Shown here: piece after piece, positions 25,692 through 35,000 of the stretch
Layout of the letters: each line of letters begins with the position of its first letter
Numbering within the stretch: the first letter of the stretch is position 1
Translations under genes and position numbers: made by a program
DNA from: an uncultured Bacteroidota bacterium
GTDB taxonomy: Bacteria > Bacteroidota > Bacteroidia > JADZBD01
DNA length: 44,778 nt
Assembly: GCA_937924855.1 (NCBI GenBank)
Contig: CALEYQ010000026.1
Location: forward strand, 1 to 44,778
Direction of reading: 5' to 3'
Notes under the pieces: generated by a model
The model's input: only the letters and a program-made list of their open reading frames with translations
Told to the model about the DNA's origin: nothing
The model's database searches: none

Positions 25692-26045
25692 ATGAAAACA
25701 TTTATTAAAAGGCCCTTTTCCATTTCCCTGATCTGCGTGATTGGTTTTATCTGGGTTACCATCACCATTCCCGGAATTTTTTCCCCGGAAACAAAACGGC
25801 TTGGCGATTGGTTTCCTGCACTTTTCGGATTGATTATCGCAGCCCATTTTATTTCCCTGATCGGCATCTGGCACATGAAAAGATGGGGCGTGGAAGTTTA
25901 CATGATCAACTTTTTCCTCAAAACCCTGGTCCATTTCCTCACCGGACAAGTCACGGATTTTTTCGTTATTCTCGGGATTTTATTTTCGGTGGTTTTTTTA
26001 GGGTTTTTCCTGGCCCATTACCGGAAAATGGATTTCAACCTGTAA
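25692..26045 (+). CDS. Small four-pass membrane protein, unknown function
   Basis: 117 residues with about four hydrophobic segments (roughly 9-28, 42-60, 68-86 and 91-108) and a positively charged start (MKTFIKRP), so it belongs in the inner membrane. It begins 3 nt after the ABC permease and is surely co-transcribed with it. The 3' end overlaps the end of mfd on the other strand by 11 bp. No catalytic or metal-binding motif stands out. I do not recognise a family. Confidence 0.75.
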   Translation: MKTFIKRPFSISLICVIGFIWVTITIPGIFSPETKRLGDWFPALFGLIIAAHFISLIGIWHMKRWGVEVYMINFFLKTLVHFLTGQVTDFFVILGILFSVVFLGFFLAHYRKMDFNL

Positions 26046-29000
26046 CCACGGCTGAAATTTCCCTGAAAATTTCCTGGGCTTTTTCAATGGAACTTATTCC
26101 CTCTATTACCATGGCAGGTTTTCCTTTGAAATCCCGCATTTGTCCCCGGGAAGGATTTTCCCGTAAATACTTTATTATGCCCCCGAATATTTCACTCTGA
26201 TAATAGGGGTCGTCTTGCGAAGCGGGAAAGTAAGCCGTCAGCTTTCCGGAGCGTATCAGTATTTTTTCTATTCCGGCCCGCTGAGCCAGCCAGCGCAACT
26301 CTACCGATGCAATTAATTGTAAGGTTTTTTCCGGAACCGGACCAAAACGGTCTTCCAGATTGTTTTTGAATTTTTCCAGATCTTCCTTTTTCTGAATGGA
26401 GTCAAGCTCTTTGTAAAGAAAAATTCTTTCGGCTGAAGTGGGAACATAATTGTCGGGAATCATCAATTCCAAATCGGTATCCATCTGACAATCTTTAACA
26501 AACTCTTTTCCTTGGGGTGCGGGTATATTTCCTTTTTCTGCACTCAGGCCCAATTCGTCCCTCACTTCTTCCATGGCTTCATTCAGAATTTTCAGATAAG
26601 TTTCATGGCCTATTTCATTGATGAAACCGCTTTGTTCTGCGCCTAACAAATTTCCTGCTCCTCTGATATCCAGATCCTTCATGGCTATCATAAATCCACT
26701 TCCCAGATCGCTGAACTGCTCTATGGCTTTTAATCGCTTTCGGGCTTCTTCGGTCAAGGCCGTGAAAGAAGGCACCAGGAGGTAACAAAAGGCTTTCTGG
26801 TTGGTTCTTCCCACACGCCCACGCATTTGATGCAAATCGCTCAATCCGAAATTCTGAGCTTCGTTTATAATGATGGTATTCGCATTCGGAATGTCAAGTC
26901 CCGATTCTACTATGGTAGTACAAACCAGCACATCGTATTGCCCCTCAATAAAATCCAGCATCACCTGTTCCAGTTTTGCTCCGTCCATCTGTCCATGGCC
27001 CATGGCAATCCGCGCTTCCGGACAAAGTCTTTTTATCAGCCCGGCCATTTCGGGCAGGCTCTGCACCCGGTTGTGAATGAAAAATATCTGTCCCCTGCGT
27101 TCTATCTCGTAAGTGATGGCATCACGAATCAACTCCTCATTGAAAATGTGTAGTTCGGTCTGTATGGGATAACGGTTGGGAGGTGGGGTGTTTATTACAC
27201 TGAGATCCCGTGCTCCCATCAGTGAAAATTGTAAGGTCCTTGGAATGGGCGTTGCCGTTAAAGTCAAAGTATCCACGTTTGCCTTCAGCAATTTCAGTTT
27301 GTCTTTTACCCCAACCCCGAATTTTTGCTCTTCGTCTATTATCAGTAATCCGAGATCTTTGAATTTTATATCCTTTCCCACAAGGCGATGGGTTCCAATA
27401 ATAATATCGATTTTTCCTTCGGCTAATCCGGCCAGCGACAGTTTCTGCTCCTTTGCACTTTTAAACCGGCTTATGTAATCTGTTTTTACGGGAAATTCTG
27501 CCAGGCGCTCACGAAAGGTTTTATAATGCTGAAGGGCAAGTATCGTGGTGGGAACCAAAACTGCTACCTGCTTGCCGTCATTCACCGCCTTGAAGGCAGC
27601 CCGTATGGCAACCTCTGTTTTTCCGAACCCCACATCGCCGCAAACCAGCCTGTCCATGGGAAATTCTTTCTCCATGTCGGCTTTTACATCGAGGGTGGCT
27701 TTGAGTTGGTCGGGCGTGTCTTCATAAATAAAGGAGGCTTCCAGTTCATTCTGCAAGTAATTATCCGGACTGAAAGTAAAACCGCTTTGCTTTTTCCGTT
27801 TGGCATACAGCGAAATCAGATCATAGGCAATTTCCTTGGCTTTCTTTTTGCTTTTCTGTTTTAAGGCAGCCCATGCACCCGACCCGATTTTGTCGATACG
27901 GGGTACCTGCCCGTCTTTTCCGGCATATTTTGAAATCCGGTGCAGGGCATGTATGCTGATGTTTAATAAATCATTGTCTTTATAGAGGATTCGAATGGTA
28001 TCCTGCAGTTTTCCATTGACTTCAATCTTTTCCAAACCGGCAAATCTTCCTATGCCATGGTCTATATGAACTACATAGTCGCCCGGATTTAATCCTTTTA
28101 ATTCCTTTAGGGTTAAGGCCTCGTTTTTTTTGTACGCCGAATTGGAAATTTTGAATTTATGATACCGTCCGAAAATCTGATGGTCGGTAAAAACCGAAAT
28201 TTTAAGGTCTTCGTCCGAAAACCCGGCATGAATATTCAGATAAGCAGGAATGAAGAGGTTTTCGTTTTTTGCTTTTTCTTTTCCCAGATCTCTGAAAATT
28301 GACTCGAGCCGGTTGATTTGTTTTTCAGATTCGGAGGTGATGATGGTTTTTCCGCCTTCTTTGATGTTCCGGGTTAGTTGTTCCAGGAGTAAATCGAATT
28401 TCCGGTTAAATTCCGGTTGTGGCAATTGACGGAATTGAAACTCTTTTTTGGCTTTTATGGAAGCAGAAATTCCCGATACAATTATTTTGCCTTCCCTTAG
28501 TTTTTCTTTCAGATAATTCCCGTCATCAAACAATTGTTCGGGCAATGAGTGTTTTATAGGCCCTTCTAGTTTTGCATAGGCTTCTTCAGCCTTTTGGAAG
28601 GTCATATCCATTTCGGGGATAAGCACATCAGGATCCTGAACCCATATCAGGGTGTTTTCAGGAATGAAATCCAAAAGGTTAATACGGTCTTCAAAAATGG
28701 ATTTGTCGTTTATGCGTGGAATTAATTCACAAAACATCAGGTTGGCAATACTCGTTTGTTGCACCGGATCAAAGGAGCGTATGCTGTCTACTTCATCGCC
28801 GAAAAGCTCAATGCGCACGGGATAGTCTGAGCTGAATGACCACACATCCATAATCCCTCCCCGGATGGCAAAATGACCGGGCTCCACCACAAAATCGGTT
28901 TTCTCAAAATGGAATCCTGTCAATACTTCTTCTAAAAAATCCCGGTCGGCTTTCTCTCCCCGGTTTATGATGATGGTGTTTTTTGATAAATTTTTCCGGG

Positions 29001-29409
29001 TTACTACTTTTTCCGCCAATGCTTCTCCAAAGCTTACAATGTGTAAAACCGACTGGCGCTCTTCAAAGCGGCTGATCCGGTTTAATACCTCGGTGCGAAG
29101 AATGATATTGGCATTGGCAACTTCTTCATGATGATAAGGGTTGCGGGCCGAGGAAGGGAAAAAAAGCACCTTCTCCCTGCCGGCTAATGATTCCATATCA
29201 TTGAAAAAATAAGCCGCTTCTTCTTTTTTGGGAAGCAAGTGGAGCTGAATGCCGTTCAGGGCTCCGCCGGCGGCATTGGCAAAGAAGGATTGGGCGGAGG
29301 CATGAATGCCTTTAAGATAAATCGGAAAAATACCCGCCCGGGTCTCCAGGAGAAAATCCGGAAAACAAGGATGGGTAGAAAAGATATTCTTTAGCTTCTC
29401 GGTATCCAC
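26035..29409 (-). CDS. mfd: Transcription-repair coupling factor
   Basis: Displaces RNA polymerase stalled at DNA damage and recruits UvrA. The 1124-residue protein starts at a GTG (29409) and has the full domain order: a UvrB-like N-terminal part (GGIMDVWSFSSDYPVRIELFGD), the RNA polymerase interaction domain (GDYVVHIDHGIGRFAGLEKI), the RecG-like motor with Walker A GDVGFGKTEV at 591-600, DEEQ at 692-695, TLTATPIPRTL and GRVGRTNQKAFCYLL, and the C-terminal TRCF domain. No ATG lies close enough to be an alternative start. The next gene upstream is 45 bp away, but a TATCTTTG box just before the GTG gives it its own promoter. Confidence 0.97.
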   Translation of the reverse strand: MDTEKLKNIFSTHPCFPDFLLETRAGIFPIYLKGIHASAQSFFANAAGGALNGIQLHLLPKKEEAAYFFNDMESLAGREKVLFFPSSARNPYHHEEVANANIILRTEVLNRISRFEERQSVLHIVSFGEALAEKVVTRKNLSKNTIIINRGEKADRDFLEEVLTGFHFEKTDFVVEPGHFAIRGGIMDVWSFSSDYPVRIELFGDEVDSIRSFDPVQQTSIANLMFCELIPRINDKSIFEDRINLLDFIPENTLIWVQDPDVLIPEMDMTFQKAEEAYAKLEGPIKHSLPEQLFDDGNYLKEKLREGKIIVSGISASIKAKKEFQFRQLPQPEFNRKFDLLLEQLTRNIKEGGKTIITSESEKQINRLESIFRDLGKEKAKNENLFIPAYLNIHAGFSDEDLKISVFTDHQIFGRYHKFKISNSAYKKNEALTLKELKGLNPGDYVVHIDHGIGRFAGLEKIEVNGKLQDTIRILYKDNDLLNISIHALHRISKYAGKDGQVPRIDKIGSGAWAALKQKSKKKAKEIAYDLISLYAKRKKQSGFTFSPDNYLQNELEASFIYEDTPDQLKATLDVKADMEKEFPMDRLVCGDVGFGKTEVAIRAAFKAVNDGKQVAVLVPTTILALQHYKTFRERLAEFPVKTDYISRFKSAKEQKLSLAGLAEGKIDIIIGTHRLVGKDIKFKDLGLLIIDEEQKFGVGVKDKLKLLKANVDTLTLTATPIPRTLQFSLMGARDLSVINTPPPNRYPIQTELHIFNEELIRDAITYEIERRGQIFFIHNRVQSLPEMAGLIKRLCPEARIAMGHGQMDGAKLEQVMLDFIEGQYDVLVCTTIVESGLDIPNANTIIINEAQNFGLSDLHQMRGRVGRTNQKAFCYLLVPSFTALTEEARKRLKAIEQFSDLGSGFMIAMKDLDIRGAGNLLGAEQSGFINEIGHETYLKILNEAMEEVRDELGLSAEKGNIPAPQGKEFVKDCQMDTDLELMIPDNYVPTSAERIFLYKELDSIQKKEDLEKFKNNLEDRFGPVPEKTLQLIASVELRWLAQRAGIEKILIRSGKLTAYFPASQDDPYYQSEIFGGIIKYLRENPSRGQMRDFKGKPAMVIEGISSIEKAQEIFREISAVVTG

Positions 29410-29419
29410 AGCGCCGTTG

Positions 29420-29427
29420 CAAAGATA
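29420..29427 (-). promoter_or_regulatory. mfd promoter -7 box
   Basis: TATCTTTG on the minus strand matches TAnnTTTG exactly and ends 10 nt before the GTG start; a TTTT run about 22 nt upstream could be a poor -33 element. The predicted leader is very short. Confidence 0.5.
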
Positions 29428-29454
29428 AGCATTGCCGCCGTCTGCAGGGAAAAT

Positions 29455-31008
29455 TTACTTGGAAAGAATTGTAAATTCAGTACGGCGGTTGAGCTGTCTG
29501 CCCTCTTCGGTCTCGTTATCGGCAATGGGCTTGGATTCGCCATACCCTTTGGCCGTTAAACGGGTAGGGGAGATGCCGTTTTTTACGAGGTAGTCAACAA
29601 CAGACTGAGCCCTTGCCTGGGAAAGTTTTAAATTGTATTCGTCGCTGCCCTTGCTGTCGGTATGGCTCGATAATTCTATTTTCAGGGTGGCGTTTTCATT
29701 CATCAGTTTTACCAGTAACATAAGCTCCGACATGGATTCGGGTCTCAGGGTAGCCTTATCGAAATCGTAAAAGATGTTTTTCAAAACAATTTTGTTTCCC
29801 ACATTCAGCTTTTCAAGGGGAATTACCTTGATGATTTCTTTATAAGCCGAGGTGTCGGGAATGATCAGGTTGTCGCTGTAAAACAAATACCCTTCTTTCC
29901 TCACGTTAATTCCATAGTTTTTTCCCGAAGGAAGTGAAATGAGAAATTTCCCGGTTGTTTTGTTGGATTTTATCTGTGAAATAACTTCGTTCTTGTCATT
30001 GTCGGTAATCTCAATCACCGACTCCAGCGGATCGAAGGTCTCTTTGTCGATTACCACACCCTTGAACAAGGTTAGCTTTGGCCCCGAATTTTTGGGGTAC
30101 TTTTCGAAAATAAAATCTATGCGGTAAATGTCTTTTCCCTGATTTTGGGATTTGTTTTCCGATGCATAATACCCCACCTTCCCGTCAGCGGTTACAACCA
30201 AATAAAGGTCATCGCCTTCGGTATTTATTTCGGAACCCAGGTTAACAGGCTTCGTCCATTTTCCCTTTTCATAAGAGGTTTTAAATAAATCGTACCCACC
30301 GTATCCTTTATGGCCTTTGGAAGAAAAGTACAGGGTTTTACCATCGGGATGAATGAAGACTCCTTCTTCATCATCTTTGGTATTTACCACGGGTCCCAGG
30401 TTTTCTGCTTTTCCCCAAACCCCGTTCCGGTCTTTTTTGCAATACCAGATGTCTCTGCCGCCTTGTCCACCTCTGCGGTTACTTACAAAATAAATGGTTC
30501 TTCCGTCGGGAGAATAACTTGCCGAGGATTCATGGCCGGCACTGTTCACAGGCTCGGGAAGTTTTTCAGCCTGAGTCCATTCCTCTCCATCCAATTCCGA
30601 TTCGTAAATGTCACCGTTGCCCGAAGCATCGTCGCGGTATAGAAGCATGCGCTGCCCGTCGTTGCTCAGGGCAATGGCCGAATTATGACGGCCCGGAATA
30701 TTTACCTTTCCTTTTATCTGTTGGGCGTTTTCCCATTTGTTTTTTTCGGCATTGAAGGTGCTGAAGAAAACCCGCTCATAAGCTTCCTTGTTTTTTTTGA
30801 TCTCCTTTTCCGTTACGGGTCGGCGTGTGGTAAAAATCATCAGACTTCCATCCGCCGAAATTACAGGGGCATAATCCTGAAAGGCAGAATTTATTGACTT
30901 TCCGGGATTTGAGATTTTGGTTTTTAAAACCAGGGTATCCTGGGCAAAAACCGGAAAAGCTGAAAAAATCCCCGCGCAGGCGGGGAGCAGAACACGAAAG
31001 ATTTTCAT
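29455..31008 (-). CDS. OmpA-family protein with PD40 (WD40-like) repeats
   Basis: 517 residues. A signal peptide (about 1-22, ending FAQ) lacks a lipobox Cys. Four or more PD40 beta-propeller repeats follow (ISADGSLMIFTTRRP, SNDGQRMLLYRD, SPDGRTIYFVSNRRG, HPDGKTLYFSSKG), then a small CnaB-like beta domain (about 325-395, GKFLISLPSGKNYGINVRKEGY). The C-terminal OmpA domain binds peptidoglycan (IELSSHTDSKGSDEYN, LSQARAQSVVDYL, NRRTEF). Such proteins often lie with sprF/porP genes in gliding and T9SS loci; here the SprF-like gene ends 6 nt before it. It probably anchors the secreted adhesin system to the cell wall. Confidence 0.92.
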   Translation of the reverse strand: MKIFRVLLPACAGIFSAFPVFAQDTLVLKTKISNPGKSINSAFQDYAPVISADGSLMIFTTRRPVTEKEIKKNKEAYERVFFSTFNAEKNKWENAQQIKGKVNIPGRHNSAIALSNDGQRMLLYRDDASGNGDIYESELDGEEWTQAEKLPEPVNSAGHESSASYSPDGRTIYFVSNRRGGQGGRDIWYCKKDRNGVWGKAENLGPVVNTKDDEEGVFIHPDGKTLYFSSKGHKGYGGYDLFKTSYEKGKWTKPVNLGSEINTEGDDLYLVVTADGKVGYYASENKSQNQGKDIYRIDFIFEKYPKNSGPKLTLFKGVVIDKETFDPLESVIEITDNDKNEVISQIKSNKTTGKFLISLPSGKNYGINVRKEGYLFYSDNLIIPDTSAYKEIIKVIPLEKLNVGNKIVLKNIFYDFDKATLRPESMSELMLLVKLMNENATLKIELSSHTDSKGSDEYNLKLSQARAQSVVDYLVKNGISPTRLTAKGYGESKPIADNETEEGRQLNRRTEFTILSK

Positions 31009-31014
31009 AAGGCT

Positions 31015-32070
31015 TTAAATTCTCGAAGCGCCTTTCGACATAAACGGATTCGGGTTTAGGAATCGCAGCGAAATTTCTATTCCACCCCGGCCCTGACTGG
31101 CGGTTTTGAGGTTCGAAATATTAGAGTCATAACTGATTCCTATGGCGTAGTGTGAAAATTCAAAAAGGAATGAGGAAATAACGGCATCCTTGTTCCGGTA
31201 AAACACACCCAATGATACCGCCGAACCTTTCACATAGCCGGTATACTTCGATTCTTCACGAAGCTGATAACGGAAATTGGATCCCACCAATAACTCTCTG
31301 AGTGTCCCCTGCTGGAAATAAAATACACCGGGTTCCAGCGATATCTGCGTATTGTTGATTCCCAAAACGGCGTTTGCGTAACCCACCATTTTCATATCGA
31401 GTCTGTTGTCGCCTCCGTAAAAAGTGTATTTAGGTTGATTCACATGCCAGGCTGCTACCCCAACGCCGAAATTTCGTTGATCATTTCCGGTAATATAACG
31501 CTGGTCTTTTCCGTATTCATAGTGAATACCGCCCCCAAGATCCATGTATGAAATGGAATTGCTTCCGGTGGGCTCCTGGGAACTAAGCGTTGCATTGTAA
31601 TTCATCCCGTCGTATTGATTGCCCCATTGCAGTGCGCCAAAGTCGATGCTTCGCTGTGCAAATCCGGCCGCAATACCGGCACCCAGGGTGCTGTTTTTAT
31701 CGAGCATAATATGATAAGCATAATGAATATTCCCCTGGAAAATTCCCATTTTGGAATCGCCGGCCTTATCATTGAAGATGGTGGTTCCCAGTGAATGAAA
31801 GCCCTTTGCCGTTTTGTTTTTTCCCAAACGCATATCAAAACCCAGATTCATGGTTTTGTAAGGTGTGGCTACGGAAGCCCACTGACTTTTGTAGTTAAGA
31901 ATCCCTCTCAGTTCATATTGGGCTCCTGCCTGGGCCGGATTGATGTGCAGAGGCGCCATGTTCAATTGAGAGAAGTGGATGTCCTGCGACATTACAGGTA
32001 AACCCAAAGCGGCCAACAGGGAAAGAAGGACAATTGTTTTTTTATGCTGTGTGTTTTTCATGTGCTTCAA
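31015..32070 (-). CDS. PorP/SprF-family T9SS outer-membrane protein
   Basis: 351 residues with a signal peptide (about 1-29, ending VMSQ) and the family opening DIHFSQLNMAPLHINPAQAG, which is nearly diagnostic for PorP/SprF. Strands such as RGILNYKSQWASV and YHIMLDKNSTLGAGIAAGFAQ, and the C-terminal SNLKTASQGRGGIEISLRFL, fit a beta barrel of about 14 strands. Relatives act with a specific type B cargo encoded beside them; the adjacent 1247-residue SprB-repeat protein, 15 nt upstream, is the likely client. The alternative ATG at 32061 (MKNTQHKK) is equally possible. Confidence 0.95.
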   Translation of the reverse strand: MKHMKNTQHKKTIVLLSLLAALGLPVMSQDIHFSQLNMAPLHINPAQAGAQYELRGILNYKSQWASVATPYKTMNLGFDMRLGKNKTAKGFHSLGTTIFNDKAGDSKMGIFQGNIHYAYHIMLDKNSTLGAGIAAGFAQRSIDFGALQWGNQYDGMNYNATLSSQEPTGSNSISYMDLGGGIHYEYGKDQRYITGNDQRNFGVGVAAWHVNQPKYTFYGGDNRLDMKMVGYANAVLGINNTQISLEPGVFYFQQGTLRELLVGSNFRYQLREESKYTGYVKGSAVSLGVFYRNKDAVISSFLFEFSHYAIGISYDSNISNLKTASQGRGGIEISLRFLNPNPFMSKGASRI

Positions 32071-32085
32071 TTTTTTCTTTGAAAA

Positions 32086-35000
32086 TTATTTTACCAGGGT
32101 AATGTTTCCTTTTTGGCTTACTACCTCTCCACTGGTGAGCGTGGCTTCCAGGTGATAAACAAATACGGCCGGATCAATGGCGCGTCCTTTGTAGGTTCCG
32201 TCCCAGCAAATACCGGGGTCGGAAGTTTCGAAAACTTTTTCTCCCCAGCGGTCATAAATGGCAAAGAACAAAGTGCGTATGCAATTGCCCATCACGCACT
32301 CAAAATCATTTTGTCCGTCGTTGTTTGGAGAGCAGGCATTGGTTACAAAGATTTTTCCGCAAGGAATATCACCCGTGATGGTAATGCAGGTGCTGTCGGT
32401 ACAACCGTTCCCATCGGTTACAGTTACGCAGTAGGTTGTTGTTTGAGCCGGACTCGCAACCGGATTTGCACAAGTAACACAGCTCAATCCCGTGGCAGGT
32501 GTCCAGAGGTAGGTTCCTCCTCCGGTTGCCGTAAGCTGGGAGTTTCCACCGGAAGTAATAATTGTAGTGGTGGCTGTTACACCGGCGGTTGGACCTGCCG
32601 TTTGATTTATGGTTACTGTGGTTGTTTGGGAGCATCCATTGGCATCGGTAACCGTTACGGTATAGGTTCCTGTCGCCAGTCCGGTTGCTGTTGCTGTTGT
32701 TTGTCCGTTATTCCAGGCATAAGTATATGGACTTGCACCGTTGGCAGGGCTTGCTGTAGCTGTTCCATTCGCAACCGTACATCCTGCAGCGGTTCCTGTT
32801 GCAGTAAGTGTAACAGGGTTATTAGAACTTACGGTAACGGTTTGCGTGGCGGTACATCCGTTGGCATCGGTAATGGTTACGGTGTAGGAACCGGTAGCAA
32901 GTCCCGTTGCAGTTTGGGTAGTTTGTGCTCCGGCCGACCATAGGTAGGTGTATCCGGGGGTTCCTCCCGTTGGGGTTGCGGTAGCAGTTCCCGTGGCCGA
33001 AGTACAACCGGCATTAGTACTGCTGGTTCCCACCGTAATTGCTGCAGGTTGTGATAAGGTTACGGTTTGCGCAACGGTACAACCATTGGCATCAGTAACA
33101 ATAACGGTGTAAGTTCCTGCGCTTAATCCGGTGGCATTGGCATTTGTTCCTCCTGTGGGCGACCAGCTGTAGGTATAGGGTGAGGTGCCACCGCTGACAG
33201 AAATACTTGCGTTGCCATCCGATCCCCCGTTACAGGAAGGATCATTCGATGCAGCTAAAGTTGCCACGGGTCCGTTCGCTGCGGTTACGTTTGCTGTTTG
33301 AGTTAGGGTACAACCATTGGCATCGGTGATGGTAACCGTGTAAATTCCTACCGCGAGACCGGTTGCGGTTTGCGTGGTTTGTGAAGAAGGCGACCAGCTA
33401 TAGGTATATCCGGGTGATCCTCCCGATGGATTTGCTGTTGCCGTTCCGATTGAAGATGCACAACCCGTTTGTGTACTTGAAGTTGTTGCGCTCAAGGCGG
33501 AAGCAGGCTGGTTAATAGTTACCGTCTGGGTTGCAGAACATCCGTTGGCGTCAGTAACCGTAACGGTATAATTCCCGGCGGCTAATCCTGTGGCTGTGGC
33601 ATTGGTTCCTCCCGAGGGTGACCATGCATAGGTATAAGGTGAAGTACCACCTGTGGCACTCGCAGTTGCTGATCCCGTGCTGCCTCCGAAACAGGCTACG
33701 TTCGTTTGTGAGGAAAGAGTAACTGTAGGTGCGCCCGCCGCAGAAACGGTAACCGTGGCGGTTTGTGTACACCCGCTCGCGTCAGTAACCGTAACGGTAT
33801 ATGTTCCGGCTGCTAATCCCGTAGCGGTAGTGGTGGTTTGTCCTCCCGGAGCCCAGGCATAAGTGTAGCCGGGATTACCTCCGCTGGGTGTAGCGGTAGC
33901 CGTTCCCGTGGGAGTGGAACAACCCGACTGGGTTGAATTGGTTCCCACCGTAATTGCAGTAGGTTGGGTAATGGTAATTGTTGTTGTGCGTGTACATCCG
34001 TTGGCATCGGTTGTGGTAACGGTATAAGTTCCTGCACCAAGTCCGGTGGCTGTGGCTGCCGTTCCTCCCGAAGGTGACCAGGCATAAGTATAACCGGGTG
34101 TTCCTCCCGATGCACTTACCGTTGCTGATCCGTTCGTGCCACCATTACAGGTTACCATGGTGGATCCGGAAATTGAGGAGTTGAGAACACTGGGCTGGGT
34201 AACTGTAATGGTTGCGGTGGCAGTAGAGGGACCGGCATCAGTAATGGTTACCGTATAGGTTCCGGCACAAAGTCCGGTTACGTTTTGCGTTGTTTGTCCG
34301 CCCGGACTCCATAAATAAGTGTAAGGTGGAGTTCCTCCGGTTGGAGTTGCACTTCCTGTTCCGTTGCACTGTCCGTTACAGGTGGCATTTGTAGAAGATG
34401 CAGACGCAGAAAGCACGGAAGGAATATTTAAACAATGCTGGGTGCGAACCGGAGTCATGTTATTTACCACCGGGGTGAAAGTAGCACTTGTCAGCATGTT
34501 ATAGTTGTTGCTCGTAGGTGTGGTCAGTGTAACGGAAATGGTACCTAGTGCCGGAGTAATTGCAGTTCCCGGACAACCCGAACTGGGGTCATTGGTTTGT
34601 CCGTTCGGGTTGGTTCGGATAATGTTATAATTGAAACCGGTTGATTGTTGATCCGTCATGGAAACATAATATCCCTGATCCGATGCCAGTCCACCTTCCG
34701 GGAGAATGGCAGACAGTCCGATGGGTGCATAGGATCGCCCAAAGATCAAGGCATTCGTGGAACTGTTTATTTTTACAATAATGGTGTTGAGAGCAACCGG
34801 AATTGAGAAGGGATTTATTGAAGTTCCGATGAGGGAATAATTGCCATCCGCGTTTTCCATAATATCCTGAACCACATAAATGGTTCCGAACACACTTCCA
34901 TTGAGTCTTCGGTTGAAAATTACACTGGGTGCCCCGGAACCGGTTCCGGTAATGGAAATTAAAAATCCGTGCACATCATCATAGCCACCTAATAAAATAT

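Noticed and set aside
32113..32943. Long plus-strand open frame (276 codons) inside the SprB-repeat gene
   Set aside because: It lies antisense to the repeats, is Cys/Gly/Arg-rich with no domain, and arises from the periodic codon pattern of the adhesin gene.
32596..34419. Regular repeats that might be read as a CRISPR-like array
   Set aside because: Units are 222-231 bp, in frame and divergent, with conserved protein motifs; there are no short identical repeats with unique spacers or cas genes.
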